This document shows positions 16,158-23,820 of a stretch of 64,000 nucleotides of DNA, piece after piece (position 1 is the first letter of the stretch; each line of letters starts with the position of its first letter). Made by a program: the position numbers and the translations under genes. Source of the DNA: Nonomuraea helvata (GTDB lineage: Bacteria > Actinomycetota > Actinomycetes > Streptosporangiales > Streptosporangiaceae); NCBI RefSeq assembly GCF_039535785.1, contig NZ_BAAAXV010000001.1, positions 868,001-932,000 on the forward strand. Reading direction: 5' to 3'. Below the pieces are notes generated by a model, which made no database searches, was not told the DNA's origin, and saw only the letters and a list, made by a program, of their open reading frames with translations.

Positions 16158-16610
16158 TCACGCCCCCGCGCCGGAGCCGGGCCGTACGATCATCAGGACC
16201 ACGACGATCGCCCACGCCAGGTTGTAGAAGCCGGAGACCATGCTCAGCTGGCGCAGCCGTGCGGAGTCGCCGTCGCCGGGGTCGGCGAGCGCCTGACGCT
16301 GGCGCGGGTAGATCTGCGTGGCGAGCAGCAGCGCCGCGGCAGCGGTGAGGACCATCGAGACGATGATCCAGATCTCGTCCATCCGCCCCTGGACGCCGGC
16401 CATGATCATGCCGACCAGCGGCACGATGAGGCCGAAGACGGCATACCCGCCGGTAATGCGGTGCAGGGCGACGGCGACGTCCCTGCTGCGTCCCTCTCCG
16501 TCCAGCGCGGGCGCGTAGCGGGGAAACAGGCTCGTCGCCACGGCCGAGCCCCCGACGAACACGATGCCGCCCAGCACGTGCACGGACAGCAGGACATGTT
16601 CGAGCAACAT
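16158..16610 (-). CDS. Four-helix integral membrane protein (DUF2269-like)
   Basis: A 150-residue membrane protein with four hydrophobic helices (about residues 3-23, 46-66, 76-98 and 127-146). The pattern LLSVHVLGGIVFVGGSAVAT, with a conserved His in the first helix, resembles DUF2269/CopD-like small membrane proteins, whose activity is unknown. ATG at 16610 is placed by GGAGGA 5 bp upstream. It is the gene after marR on the same strand, with two identical-pattern dyads in the gap at 16624-16668, so it is the obvious target of that regulator. Confidence 0.72.
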   Translation of the reverse strand: MLLEHVLLSVHVLGGIVFVGGSAVATSLFPRYAPALDGEGRSRDVAVALHRITGGYAVFGLIVPLVGMIMAGVQGRMDEIWIIVSMVLTAAAALLLATQIYPRQRQALADPGDGDSARLRQLSMVSGFYNLAWAIVVVLMIVRPGSGAGA

Positions 16611-16623
16611 ATCTTCCTCCAAC

Positions 16624-16668
16624 CTTCAGGCTACCTGAAGCTTAGAGCATGCTTCAGTCACCCTGAAG
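16624..16668. promoter_or_regulatory. Tandem MarR-type operators
   Basis: Two copies of CTTCAG-N5-CTGAAG at 16624-16640 and 16652-16668, centre to centre 28 bp, fill the gap between marR and the membrane protein gene. The 17-bp dyad size suits a MarR dimer. The first copy overlaps the region just ahead of the membrane gene RBS, so binding would block its transcription. Confidence 0.65.
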
Positions 16669-16689
16669 GTTGGCTTGCTCGAGAGACCG

Positions 16690-17133
16690 TCAGCCAGCCG
16701 ATTCGCCCGTGAAGGCGGCGAGGACCGCCTGGCCGAGCCGGCGCTGGAGGGGATCGGCCGCAGGGCCGAACAGCCGCTCGTCGACCTCGCCCACCACGTC
16801 CGTCGCTGCCTGGAGCAGGCGGGAGCCGTCCGGCGTCAGCTCGATCACGGACGCCGAGCCCGCCCGGACGGTGTGGTCGTGCACCAGCCCCGCCGCCACC
16901 AGCGCCTTCACTGCCGCGTGCACGCTCTGCACCGTGATGCCCGACATGCGGGCCAGATCGCTGTACGACGCGCCGGGCACACCGGAGATGTGCCCCAGCA
17001 GCCCCAGCCGGCTGACCGTCAGGCCCAGCGGCGCGAGAGCGGAGCCGAGCTCGTTCTCGATGCGCCTGGCCATCGTCAGCACCACGATGGAAGGGCTGGT
17101 CACTGGCGGGGCGGGGCGACCGTCGTCACTCAC
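16690..17133 (-). CDS. MarR-family transcriptional regulator
   Basis: A 147-residue MarR-type winged-helix repressor. Helical dimer segments flank the DNA-binding part at residues about 40-110 (LGLTVSRLGLLGHISGVPG, SYSDLARMSGITVQSVHAAV, VKALVAAGLVHDHTV, ELTPDGSRLLQAA). It reads into a small membrane protein gene across a gap with two CTTCAG-N5-CTGAAG dyads, which are likely its own sites. Ligand unknown; many relatives respond to phenolic compounds or oxidants. Confidence 0.88.
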   Translation of the reverse strand: MSDDGRPAPPVTSPSIVVLTMARRIENELGSALAPLGLTVSRLGLLGHISGVPGASYSDLARMSGITVQSVHAAVKALVAAGLVHDHTVRAGSASVIELTPDGSRLLQAATDVVGEVDERLFGPAADPLQRRLGQAVLAAFTGESAG

Positions 17134-17309
17134 CCCACCAGTTTGGCAGCACCCGCTCGGCCTCGAGCCTGGCCCGCACGACGCACCTCAACTGAACCAG
17201 GGAACGGCGGGCCGCGTACCCCTCTTCGCGCACGCCGGCCTGATCCGGCAGCGGCGAGAGGTCATCTGATCTCCAGACCTGGGCGACGGTGTGGGAGGAT
17301 CTGGCCACG

Positions 17310-17921
17310 ATGGGTCCGCTCTCTGTGGTGAGGTGGGTGCGCGCGGCGAGCTTCGCCGTCACGTGCGCCGCTCTCGCCACGCTCGGACACCTGGCCGGCG
17401 GAGGCTCCTTCGACCCGGCGGCGGCGTCGGGCGGCTTTCTGCTCCTCCTGCTGCCCGCGCTGGCCCTGACCGGACGCGAACGCACGCTGTCCTCCATCCT
17501 CCCCGCGACGGCCGCGTCACAGGTCATCCTGCACACCCTGCTCTCCCAGAGCTCCGCCCGGCAGGCTGCGGCGGCTCATTGTGCGGACATGGCCGGGATG
17601 AGCGGGATGGACCACACGGAGGCCACCGGCTTCCCCGGCTTCGGGATGCTGCTCGTGCACGCCACCAGCGTGGTGCTCACCTCCGTCTGGCTGCGGTGGC
17701 TGGAGGCGGGCCTGTGCGCCCTGGTCCGGCAGCTGGCCGGATGGGTGCTGCGCCCGCTGCTGGTCCTGTTCTTCATGGCGGCCGGATGGATCTCCACCCG
17801 GCCGCGAGCGATCACGCGAGCGCGCGAGCACGAAGGCGCGCGTATCCGGCTCTTCCTGAAGCACGTCCTCGTGCTCCGGGGGCCGCCTGGAGGGCAGGCC
17901 GGACCCGCAGTGGTCGTGTGA
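17310..17921 (+). CDS. Membrane protein with Met/His-rich loop
   Basis: A 203-residue membrane protein with about five hydrophobic helices (near residues 8-28, 33-50, 58-75, 107-128, 132-162). The extracytoplasmic-looking loop at about 88-105 reads HCADMAGMSGMDHTEATG, a Met/His/Cys cluster of the kind that binds copper or another soft metal. ATG at 17310 has GGGAGGAT upstream. It precedes the FecCD-type transporter operon by 254 bp and may belong to the same metal-handling locus. The family is common in actinomycetes but has no assigned function known to me. Confidence 0.65.
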   Translation: MGPLSVVRWVRAASFAVTCAALATLGHLAGGGSFDPAAASGGFLLLLLPALALTGRERTLSSILPATAASQVILHTLLSQSSARQAAAAHCADMAGMSGMDHTEATGFPGFGMLLVHATSVVLTSVWLRWLEAGLCALVRQLAGWVLRPLLVLFFMAAGWISTRPRAITRAREHEGARIRLFLKHVLVLRGPPGGQAGPAVVV

Positions 17922-18175
17922 TCCGGAGATCGTGGGCCGGCTGTCCGAGCCGGCTCGTCAGGCTACGCCATCGAGCGTCCCGTAAGAGGCCGCGCCGCTG
18001 AGTGCTGCCTGGGCTTCAGCGCGCCGTCGAGCAGTCGTCCGCCCTGCCCGTGCGATCTCGTTCCGCCATCTGTGGGGTCTTCCGGCCACCAGCCCGGCGC
18101 CGCCGCGCCGGCCACCTCCGTGGCCTGCTGCGGCGCGCGCCTGTCCAGACTCGACCCCCAGAAAGCGCACACGTG

Positions 18176-19240
18176 ATGAAATCTGGCATCGTCCTGGCCG
18201 CACTCGTGGCCCTGACCGCCGCCGCCTGCGGCGCCCCCGGCGGCTCCGACCGCGGATCCATAGAGATCTCCACCACGTCCGCCGGACGTACCGGCTATCC
18301 CCTGACCTTCGACAACTGCGGAACGCGGGTCACCTTCGCACGGCCGCCACAGCGCGTCCTGATCCTGAACGGGACCAGCGTGGGTGAGGTGGAGAGCTTC
18401 ATCCTGCTCGGCCTCGACAAGAGCATCCTCGCCAACGCCCAGAGCTACGGCGTCTCCGACGACCCGTCCATGATCGGCAAGATCAAGGCGCTGCCGACCG
18501 GCGGGCTGACGATGAACAAGAACTTCGACGTCCCCGCCGAGCAGGTGCTCAAGCTCAAGCCCGACCTGGTGGTGTCCACCTGGTCCGGCGGGTTCGACGC
18601 CAAGAAGGGGTTCGCCACCCGTGAACAGCTCGCCGCCGCCGGGATCACCTCGCTGGTCAACCCGGTCAACTGCGCGATGGGCAAGCCCGAGGCGACCGAG
18701 GAGGAGCGGCGCGCCTACCGCAACCAGTCGATCAACTCCTCGCTGGAGTTCATCGCCCTGCTGGGGCGGATCTTCGACGTCCAGGACCGCGCGCTCGACC
18801 TGATCGGCAAGCTGCGCGCCCGCGTCGAGGCCGTACGCACCCGCGTCGCGGGCCTGCCGCCCAGGAAGGTGCTCATCACCTATCCCGGCATGTCCATGAT
18901 GAACGCCAACGGGCTGCCCGCCGTGATGACCGGCGGCATCTACGACGACGTGATCAAGGCCGCCGGCGGCGTCAACGCGTTCGCCGGACAGTCCGCGGAC
19001 ATGACCCGCACCCTCAACAAGGAGCAGCTCGCCACCGCCCAGGTCGACGTGCTCGTGGTCGGACTGTTCACCCCGGACGAGAACGGCGACAAGCAGGCTG
19101 CCGAACTGTTCGCCGCCTACCCGCAGTGGGCCGCGTCCAGGTCCAGGACATACGCGGTGGTCTCCGACGGCGTGTACCTCGGCCCGCTCAACGCCTGGGC
19201 CGTGGAGAAGATCTCCAAGGTGGTCCACGCCGGTGAGTGA
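18176..19240 (+). CDS. Iron/metal-chelate ABC transporter substrate-binding lipoprotein
   Basis: A 354-residue periplasmic-binding protein of the FecB/BtuF (cluster A-II) type. An N-terminal signal peptide ends at an Ala-rich lipobox (TAAAC) with cysteine near residue 18. The mature protein starts YPLTFDNCGTRVTFARPPQR, the normal first strand of this class, then has LKPDLVVSTWSGGFD and the lobe-two segment KVLITYPGMSMMNANGLPAV. Ligand may be a siderophore, haem, cobalamin or another metal chelate; none of the binding residues decides it. No B12 riboswitch was found upstream. The next gene overlaps by 8 bp, and a CopZ-like gene ends the operon. Confidence 0.85.
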   Translation: MKSGIVLAALVALTAAACGAPGGSDRGSIEISTTSAGRTGYPLTFDNCGTRVTFARPPQRVLILNGTSVGEVESFILLGLDKSILANAQSYGVSDDPSMIGKIKALPTGGLTMNKNFDVPAEQVLKLKPDLVVSTWSGGFDAKKGFATREQLAAAGITSLVNPVNCAMGKPEATEEERRAYRNQSINSSLEFIALLGRIFDVQDRALDLIGKLRARVEAVRTRVAGLPPRKVLITYPGMSMMNANGLPAVMTGGIYDDVIKAAGGVNAFAGQSADMTRTLNKEQLATAQVDVLVVGLFTPDENGDKQAAELFAAYPQWAASRSRTYAVVSDGVYLGPLNAWAVEKISKVVHAGE

Positions 19241-20303
19241 CGCCCTGACGTCCCGACGCCCGCATCTCGTCTCCGGGCCGGCGACCGGACTGCTGCTGGC
19301 CGCCCTGGCCGCCGGCCTGGTCGCGGCCCTGGTGGCGGGCATCTCCGTCGGCTCGGTCAACCTTCCGCTCGGCCAGGTCTGGGGCGTGGTCTGGGCGCAT
19401 CTGTCTGGTAGGGGCGCGCAGGCGGACCCGCTGCTCAGCCAGGTCGTCTGGGAGATCCGCACCCCGCGTGCGCTGCTGGCCGCGCTCGCCGGGGCCGGCC
19501 TGTCGGTGGCCGGGGTCGCGCTGCAGTCCCTGGTACGCAATCCGCTCGCCGACCCGTACGTGCTGGGCGTCTCCTCGGCGGCCTCCCTCGGGGCCGTGCT
19601 GGTCCCCGCGCTCGGCGGCACCGCGCTGGCCGGGGTGCTCGGCGTCACCGGCGCGGCCTTCGCCGCCGCCATGCTGTCGGCCCTGCTGGTGTACGTCCTG
19701 GCCCAGCGCGCGGGCCGGCTGCTGGACTCCTGGCTGGTGCTGACCGGCGTCGCCGTCGGCTACCTGTGCACCGCGGCCACCACGTTCGTGCAGCTCCAGC
19801 TCAACCCCACCGAGCTGCAGGGCATGATGTTCTGGCTCATGGGCAGCGTCGCGGGCGCCTCGTGGCACGACCTGACCGTGCCCGCCCTGCTCATCGCCGG
19901 CTGCCTGCTCTGGCTGGTCGTGCAGGGCCGCGCACTGAACGCGCTGCTGGCCGGCGAGGAAGCGGCCATCGCCATCGGCGTGCCGGTCGCGACGCTCAGG
20001 ATCGGGCTGCTGGTGGCCGGGTCGCTGCTCACGGCCACCGTGGTCAGCGTCGTCGGCGGCATCGGCTTCATCGGGCTGATGATCCCGCACGCGATCCGGT
20101 TCGTCGTCGGCGCCGACCACCGCCGCGTGCTGCCGGTCTCCCTGCTGGCCGGGGCGCTCTTCCTGGTGCTGGTGGACCTGGCCGCCCGCATCGCCGACCG
20201 GCCCAACGAGCTGCCGGTCGGCATCTTCACCACCGGGCTCGGCGTGCCGTTCTTCCTCTGGCTGCTGCGCCGCCGATCGACCGGAGGCACCCATGCGACT
20301 TGA
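19233..20303 (+). CDS. FecCD-family ABC transporter permease
   Basis: A 356-residue permease with about nine or ten membrane helices. FecCD/BtuC marks visible are RTPRALLAALAGAGLSVAG, LQSLVRNPLADPYVLGVSS (substrate gate region) and, near the C-terminus, VVGGIGFIGLMIPHAIR followed by NELPVGIFTTGLGVPFF, the coupling and gating segments. GTG start overlaps the binding-protein stop by 8 bp, and its end overlaps the ATPase start by 11 bp, so the three are translated as one unit. A homodimer of this protein is expected since only one permease gene is present. Confidence 0.92.
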   Translation: MSDALTSRRPHLVSGPATGLLLAALAAGLVAALVAGISVGSVNLPLGQVWGVVWAHLSGRGAQADPLLSQVVWEIRTPRALLAALAGAGLSVAGVALQSLVRNPLADPYVLGVSSAASLGAVLVPALGGTALAGVLGVTGAAFAAAMLSALLVYVLAQRAGRLLDSWLVLTGVAVGYLCTAATTFVQLQLNPTELQGMMFWLMGSVAGASWHDLTVPALLIAGCLLWLVVQGRALNALLAGEEAAIAIGVPVATLRIGLLVAGSLLTATVVSVVGGIGFIGLMIPHAIRFVVGADHRRVLPVSLLAGALFLVLVDLAARIADRPNELPVGIFTTGLGVPFFLWLLRRRSTGGTHAT

Positions 20304-21096
20304 CCTGGCCGGCGTCAGCGCCCACATCGACGCCCGTCCCATCGTCAACGACGTGACCCTGACCGCGGGGCCCGGCGAGTTCGTCGCGCTCGTCGGGCCC
20401 AACGGCAGCGGCAAGTCCACGCTGCTGCGTACCGTCTACCGGTCGCTGCGCCCGTCCGGCGGCGTGGTCCGGCTGGACGGGCAGGACCTGTGGCGGATGC
20501 GGCCCCGCCAGGCCGCCCGCCATCGCGCCGTGCTCCCTCAGCACAACCAGGTCGCCGACCAGCTGTCCGTCGCCGAGGTCGTCGCCACCGGCCGCCACAG
20601 CCACAAACGGCCGCTCGACCGGGACACCGCGGCCGACCGCGCGGTGGTCGTCACCGCGCTGGAACGGGTCGGCATGGACGGGGCCGCCGACCGGCTGATG
20701 ACCACGCTGTCGGGCGGCGAACGGCAGCGCGTCCTGCTCGCCCGCGCCCTGGCCCAACAGGCGCCGCTGCTGGTCCTCGACGAACCCACCAACCACCTGG
20801 ACGTCGGCTCCCAGCTCCTCCTGCTGGACCTGATCCGCTCCCTGGGCCTCACGCTGCTGGCCGCCCTGCACGACCTCGACCAGGCCGCCGCCTACGCCGA
20901 CCAGGTCGTCGTCCTGCGCGACGGCCACGTCGCCGGCCACGGCCCGCCCCTGGAGGTGCTGACGCCGGCCTTCATCGAGGACGTCTTCGGCGTACGCGCC
21001 CACGTCGGCCCGCACCCCCTCACCGGACGCCCGCACATCGCCGTCGCCTCACGGGCCCCTGCGAGGACCCCTCAACCGCAACCCACTCACCTATAA
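20293..21096 (+). CDS. FecE/BtuD-type ABC transporter ATPase
   Basis: A 267-residue ATP-binding subunit. Walker A is GPNGSGKST at residues 35-43, the Q-loop is in VLPQHNQ, the ABC signature is LSGGERQRV, Walker B is LLVLDEPTNHLD and the switch histidine is in LAALHDLDQAA. The C-terminal GPPLEVLTPAFIEDVFGVRA is typical of iron-chelate importers. It energises the import of the metal chelate bound by the upstream lipoprotein. The HMA gene starts 8 bp after its stop, with AAGGAG inside the spacer. Confidence 0.93.
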   Translation: MRLDLAGVSAHIDARPIVNDVTLTAGPGEFVALVGPNGSGKSTLLRTVYRSLRPSGGVVRLDGQDLWRMRPRQAARHRAVLPQHNQVADQLSVAEVVATGRHSHKRPLDRDTAADRAVVVTALERVGMDGAADRLMTTLSGGERQRVLLARALAQQAPLLVLDEPTNHLDVGSQLLLLDLIRSLGLTLLAALHDLDQAAAYADQVVVLRDGHVAGHGPPLEVLTPAFIEDVFGVRAHVGPHPLTGRPHIAVASRAPARTPQPQPTHL

Positions 21097-21104
21097 GGAG
21101 TGAC

Positions 21105-21308
21105 ATGAGCACCAGCACGTACGTCGTCCAGGGCATGAACTGCGAGCACTGCGTCAACTCGATCACCACGGCGGTGGGCGAGCTCCCCGGCGTCACGGAC
21201 GTCCACGTCGATCTGCCCACGGGCAAGGTGGACGTGACAGGTGAGTCGCCGCTGGACGATGACCTGATCCGGCAGGCCGTCGAGGAAGCCGACTTCCAGG
21301 TCGCCTGA
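21105..21308 (+). CDS. CopZ-like heavy-metal-associated (HMA) domain protein
   Basis: A 67-residue single HMA domain with the metal site GMNCEHC (C13, C16) and the ferredoxin-like pattern SITTAVGELPGVTDVHVDLPT. Such proteins carry Cu(I), less often Zn(II) or other soft metals, to P-type ATPases. No P-type ATPase is nearby: instead it is the last gene of a FecCD-type chelate importer operon, following the ATPase by 8 bp with AAGGAG as ribosome binding site. This placement suggests that the chelate imported contains copper or another thiophilic metal and that the protein accepts it; that is inference. Confidence 0.88.
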   Translation: MSTSTYVVQGMNCEHCVNSITTAVGELPGVTDVHVDLPTGKVDVTGESPLDDDLIRQAVEEADFQVA

Positions 21309-21495
21309 CCGTCGGCGTTCACCTGCGGGCCCGGCCAGCGGCCATGATGTCGTGCCGCTCGCCGGGCCCGTTCTCGTATGACGCCTTTCCTCGATGACAC
21401 GGGCCTGCGCTTTCCGAGTCCAGCGCTCTGTCGGATCTATCGGATCTGTCGCCGGCGGCTGCCATGATGACGCGCAACTGATCAAGGGGGCGACC

Positions 21496-22098
21496 ATGAC
21501 ACACCGCAGCGGAAATTTCAGCTGGCTCGAGGACACGGAGCCTCTGGGCGACGTCTACTGCGTGTCCTTCGTCCGGCACATCTCGCCGGAGGAGGCGTTA
21601 CGGCGATTCGGCGTGGACGAGAGCACGATGGAGGAGGTGACGTTCGAGGAGATGGAGGAGCGCTCGGCAGAGAACGCCGAGGACGCGGCCGGTTACATCG
21701 GCGCCGCGGAGATCGAGGGCTGGACGCTGGTCATCGAACCGGGAGGATGGCGGATCGCGGCCGACGACGACGTGAGGACACGCGTCTCGCGAGGAGCCGA
21801 GGTGGTGTCGGTCTGCCGCCATGACTACGCCGTGGACACCTTCGTCCACGAGATCGACGGCAAGACGATCATCTGCTTCGATCCGATGGCCCCGCAGGAC
21901 CGGTCGGGCAGCGATCTCGACCGCTTCGCTGACGCCATGCGCGACGTGGGGCTGGACCCTGACCATGCCTTCGACGGCCCGGAGATCGAAAACCCGATCC
22001 CCCGTGCGTTCGCCCTGGCAAGCCGGATGACCGGCGTCCCGTTCACGCGCGACATGCTGGCCCTGCGGTTCCTCGGCGCCGAGCCGGCCGACGAATAG
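21496..22098 (+). CDS. DUF6461 family protein
   Basis: A 200-residue acidic soluble protein. The pattern FSWLEDTEPLGDVYCVSFVR at the start, SPEEALRRFGVD, and WTLVIEPGGWR then SVCRHDYAVDTFVHEIDGK fits the actinobacterial DUF6461 proteins, which have no known function. AAGGGGG lies about 6 bp before the ATG. It is transcribed alone. The cysteine and histidine positions do not form a recognisable metal site. Confidence 0.75.
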   Translation: MTHRSGNFSWLEDTEPLGDVYCVSFVRHISPEEALRRFGVDESTMEEVTFEEMEERSAENAEDAAGYIGAAEIEGWTLVIEPGGWRIAADDDVRTRVSRGAEVVSVCRHDYAVDTFVHEIDGKTIICFDPMAPQDRSGSDLDRFADAMRDVGLDPDHAFDGPEIENPIPRAFALASRMTGVPFTRDMLALRFLGAEPADE

Positions 22099-22160
22099 TC
22101 AGACCACCCCGGCCGCCGACCCACTCATCGCTCACCCTCCATATGACGCTCCTGGACCGG

Positions 22161-22171
22161 AGTACTGTACT
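22161..22171. promoter_or_regulatory. Candidate operator before TPR gene
   Basis: Perfect short dyad AGTAC-T-GTACT in the 115-bp gap ahead of the TPR protein start, flanked by a second looser pair CTGGA (22152-22156) and TCCAG (22177-22181). This layered symmetry is typical of TetR- or MarR-type sites over a promoter. No regulator gene is adjacent. Confidence 0.35.
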
Positions 22172-22213
22172 GCTGATCCAGCACGTGGTGGCGATGGCAG
22201 GGCGGGGGCGGCG

Positions 22214-22876
22214 ATGAGCGCCGAAGACAGGATCGAACGGGCCAAGACCCTCTATGAACGGGCGGTGTTCAGCGGCGACGCCAGCGGGCTGACCGACGCC
22301 GAACGGACCCTGGACGCGGTGGAGGCCGACGCCGCGTTGGCTCGTGGGCGGATCCTGCATGCGCGGTTTCTCAGCGAGCGCGCCGGCGTCGGCTCGTCAC
22401 CCGTCGAGGACCCGGCTGAACTGCCGTTGTTCGAGCGCGCGATCGAGCTGTACCGGGCGCTGGGCGACGCGCGCGGCGAGGCGGAGGCGTTGTTCTGGAT
22501 CGGCTGCTTACATCAGGTCATCCGGCGTGACAACGAGACTGCGGTTCCGCAACTGGAGCGGTCCTGCCGGCTCGCGGCTCAGGTCGGCGACAAGCCGACC
22601 CAGTCCGAGGCCCTGCGGCACTTGGGCATCGCGGCACACATGGCCGGTCGGCTGGATGAAGCCCGCGAGCGGCTGGAGGAGTCGTCGCGGCTGCGCCGGG
22701 AGGTCGGGGCCCTGCCGGGCGTGGCCGCCAACATGGTCGGGCTGGCCTACATCGCCGCCGCCCAGGACCGCCGGGCGGACGCGCTCACGACACTCGACGA
22801 GGCGCACGCCATCGCACAGGCGCATGGCGCCCATGCCATCGTGCGGCAAATCGAGCAGGCGAGAACGGAGATCTAG
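22214..22876 (+). CDS. Tetratricopeptide-repeat protein
   Basis: A 220-residue all-helical protein. Repeating TPR-like helices are visible from about residue 70 on: FERAIELYRALGDARGEAEA, LERSCRLAAQVGDKPTQSEA, LGIAAHMAGRLDEARERLEE and NMVGLAYIAAAQDRRADALT. The N-terminal part (EDRIERAKTLYERAVFSGD) is also helical. No enzyme or DNA-binding domain is present, so it is most likely a protein-interaction module. It has no co-directional partner in the same transcript except possibly the DinB gene 81 bp downstream. Confidence 0.75.
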   Translation: MSAEDRIERAKTLYERAVFSGDASGLTDAERTLDAVEADAALARGRILHARFLSERAGVGSSPVEDPAELPLFERAIELYRALGDARGEAEALFWIGCLHQVIRRDNETAVPQLERSCRLAAQVGDKPTQSEALRHLGIAAHMAGRLDEARERLEESSRLRREVGALPGVAANMVGLAYIAAAQDRRADALTTLDEAHAIAQAHGAHAIVRQIEQARTEI

Positions 22877-22903
22877 CACAACAGCCGCCAACTCCTAGCT
22901 GAT

Positions 22904-22930
22904 GCCGGTAGCAGAGCAGCCATTGCGGTT
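22904..22930 (-). pseudogene. Relic of a DUF1963 gene
   Basis: A 27-bp stretch that matches 26443-26469 of the intact DUF1963 gene at 25 of 27 bases and, read on the minus strand, gives QPQWLLCYRH against PQWPLCHRHE. No further similarity extends either way by eye. It is the smallest of three DUF1963 traces in 4 kb. Confidence 0.5.
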
Positions 22931-22957
22931 GGGTGTAGCTCCCCTTGAGGGACCGGT

Positions 22958-23602
22958 GTGAACCGAATGCCGCATGACCTCATCGCCGGCCTGCCTGACA
23001 CAATGCTCGCCATGCAGATATCGGATCCGAAAGCGGACCTGCATCACTACTTGAAGGCCGTCCGCACATCCCTCCTGTGGAAGCTCGACGGCCTCTCCGA
23101 GTACGACATCCGCCGCCCCCTGACCCCGACCGGCACCAACCTCCTCGGCCTGGTCAAACATCTGGCCAGCGTCGAGCTCGGCTATTTCGGCGACACCTTC
23201 GGCCGCCCGTCCGGCGAGCCGTTGCCTTGGTTGGAGGAGGACGCCGAGACGAACGCGGACATGTGGGCGACGCCCGACGAGTCCCGCGAGCACATCATCG
23301 CCCTCTACCACCGGGCCTGGGCCCATGCGGACGCCACGATCGAGGAGCTGCCCCTGGACGCGACCGGTCATGTCGCCTGGTGGCCGGCCGAACGCAACAC
23401 CGTCTCCCTGCACCGCGTCCTCATCCACGTGCTCGCCGAGACCAACCGGCACGCCGGTCACGCCGACATCGTCCGCGAGCTGATCGACGGCGCCGTCGGC
23501 CGCCAGGACAACGACATCCTGCCGGGAGACGGCGAGACTTGGTGGACGGACTACCGCGAACGCCTCGAACAGGCCGCCCGGCAGGCCGCTCCCGGGAACT
23601 GA
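22958..23602 (+). CDS. DinB-family (DUF664) protein
   Basis: A DinB-like four-helix protein of up to 214 residues; members are metal-dependent, often mycothiol- or bacillithiol-using transferases. Visible marks are DLHHYLKAVRTSLLWKLDGL, NLLGLVKHLASVELGYFGD with the first metal histidine, and SLHRVLIHVLAETNRHAGHAD with the paired C-terminal histidines. GTG at 22958 has GAGGG 6 bp upstream; family members often start nearer MQISDPKADL (23012), so the N-terminus is uncertain. It acts alone in the cytoplasm as far as context shows. Confidence 0.8.
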   Translation: MNRMPHDLIAGLPDTMLAMQISDPKADLHHYLKAVRTSLLWKLDGLSEYDIRRPLTPTGTNLLGLVKHLASVELGYFGDTFGRPSGEPLPWLEEDAETNADMWATPDESREHIIALYHRAWAHADATIEELPLDATGHVAWWPAERNTVSLHRVLIHVLAETNRHAGHADIVRELIDGAVGRQDNDILPGDGETWWTDYRERLEQAARQAAPGN

Positions 23603-23610
23603 TGACCGGC

Positions 23611-23805
23611 TGACACTCCCACAGGAAGCAGCCCTCCTGTTCGTCGAACATCTCGCCGACGAGCCCGATGAACCCCCTCGAACGCTCGTACCGGTGGCAG
23701 AGCGGCCACTGCGGCTTCTCGAGCCAGACAGGCTGACCGCCGAGCCGGACCGAACTCCGGTATCTCCAGGATCAGGCGATCAGCGATGTGCTCATACGTC
23801 AGCAA
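23611..23805 (-). pseudogene. Degenerate DUF1963 paralogue
   Basis: A broken copy of the gene at 26003-26575. On the minus strand it begins LTYEHIADRLILEIPEFGP, changes frame, continues LGGQPVWLEKPQWPLCHRYE and GFIG, lacks roughly 120 residues found in the intact protein, and ends DEQEGCFLWEC. The stop codon present in the intact gene is changed to CAG, so reading would run on into the DinB gene 3' end. Nucleotide identity to the intact copy is high over GCAGAGCGGCCA and flanks. Decay after duplication is the simplest reading. Confidence 0.75.
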
Positions 23806-23820
23806 CCCGGCAATCCCCTC

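Noticed and set aside
17922..18175. Cobalamin or other riboswitch ahead of the FecCD-type importer
   Set aside because: The gap was read for B12-box and related conserved blocks and none was found; no convincing Fur- or Zur-like dyad either.
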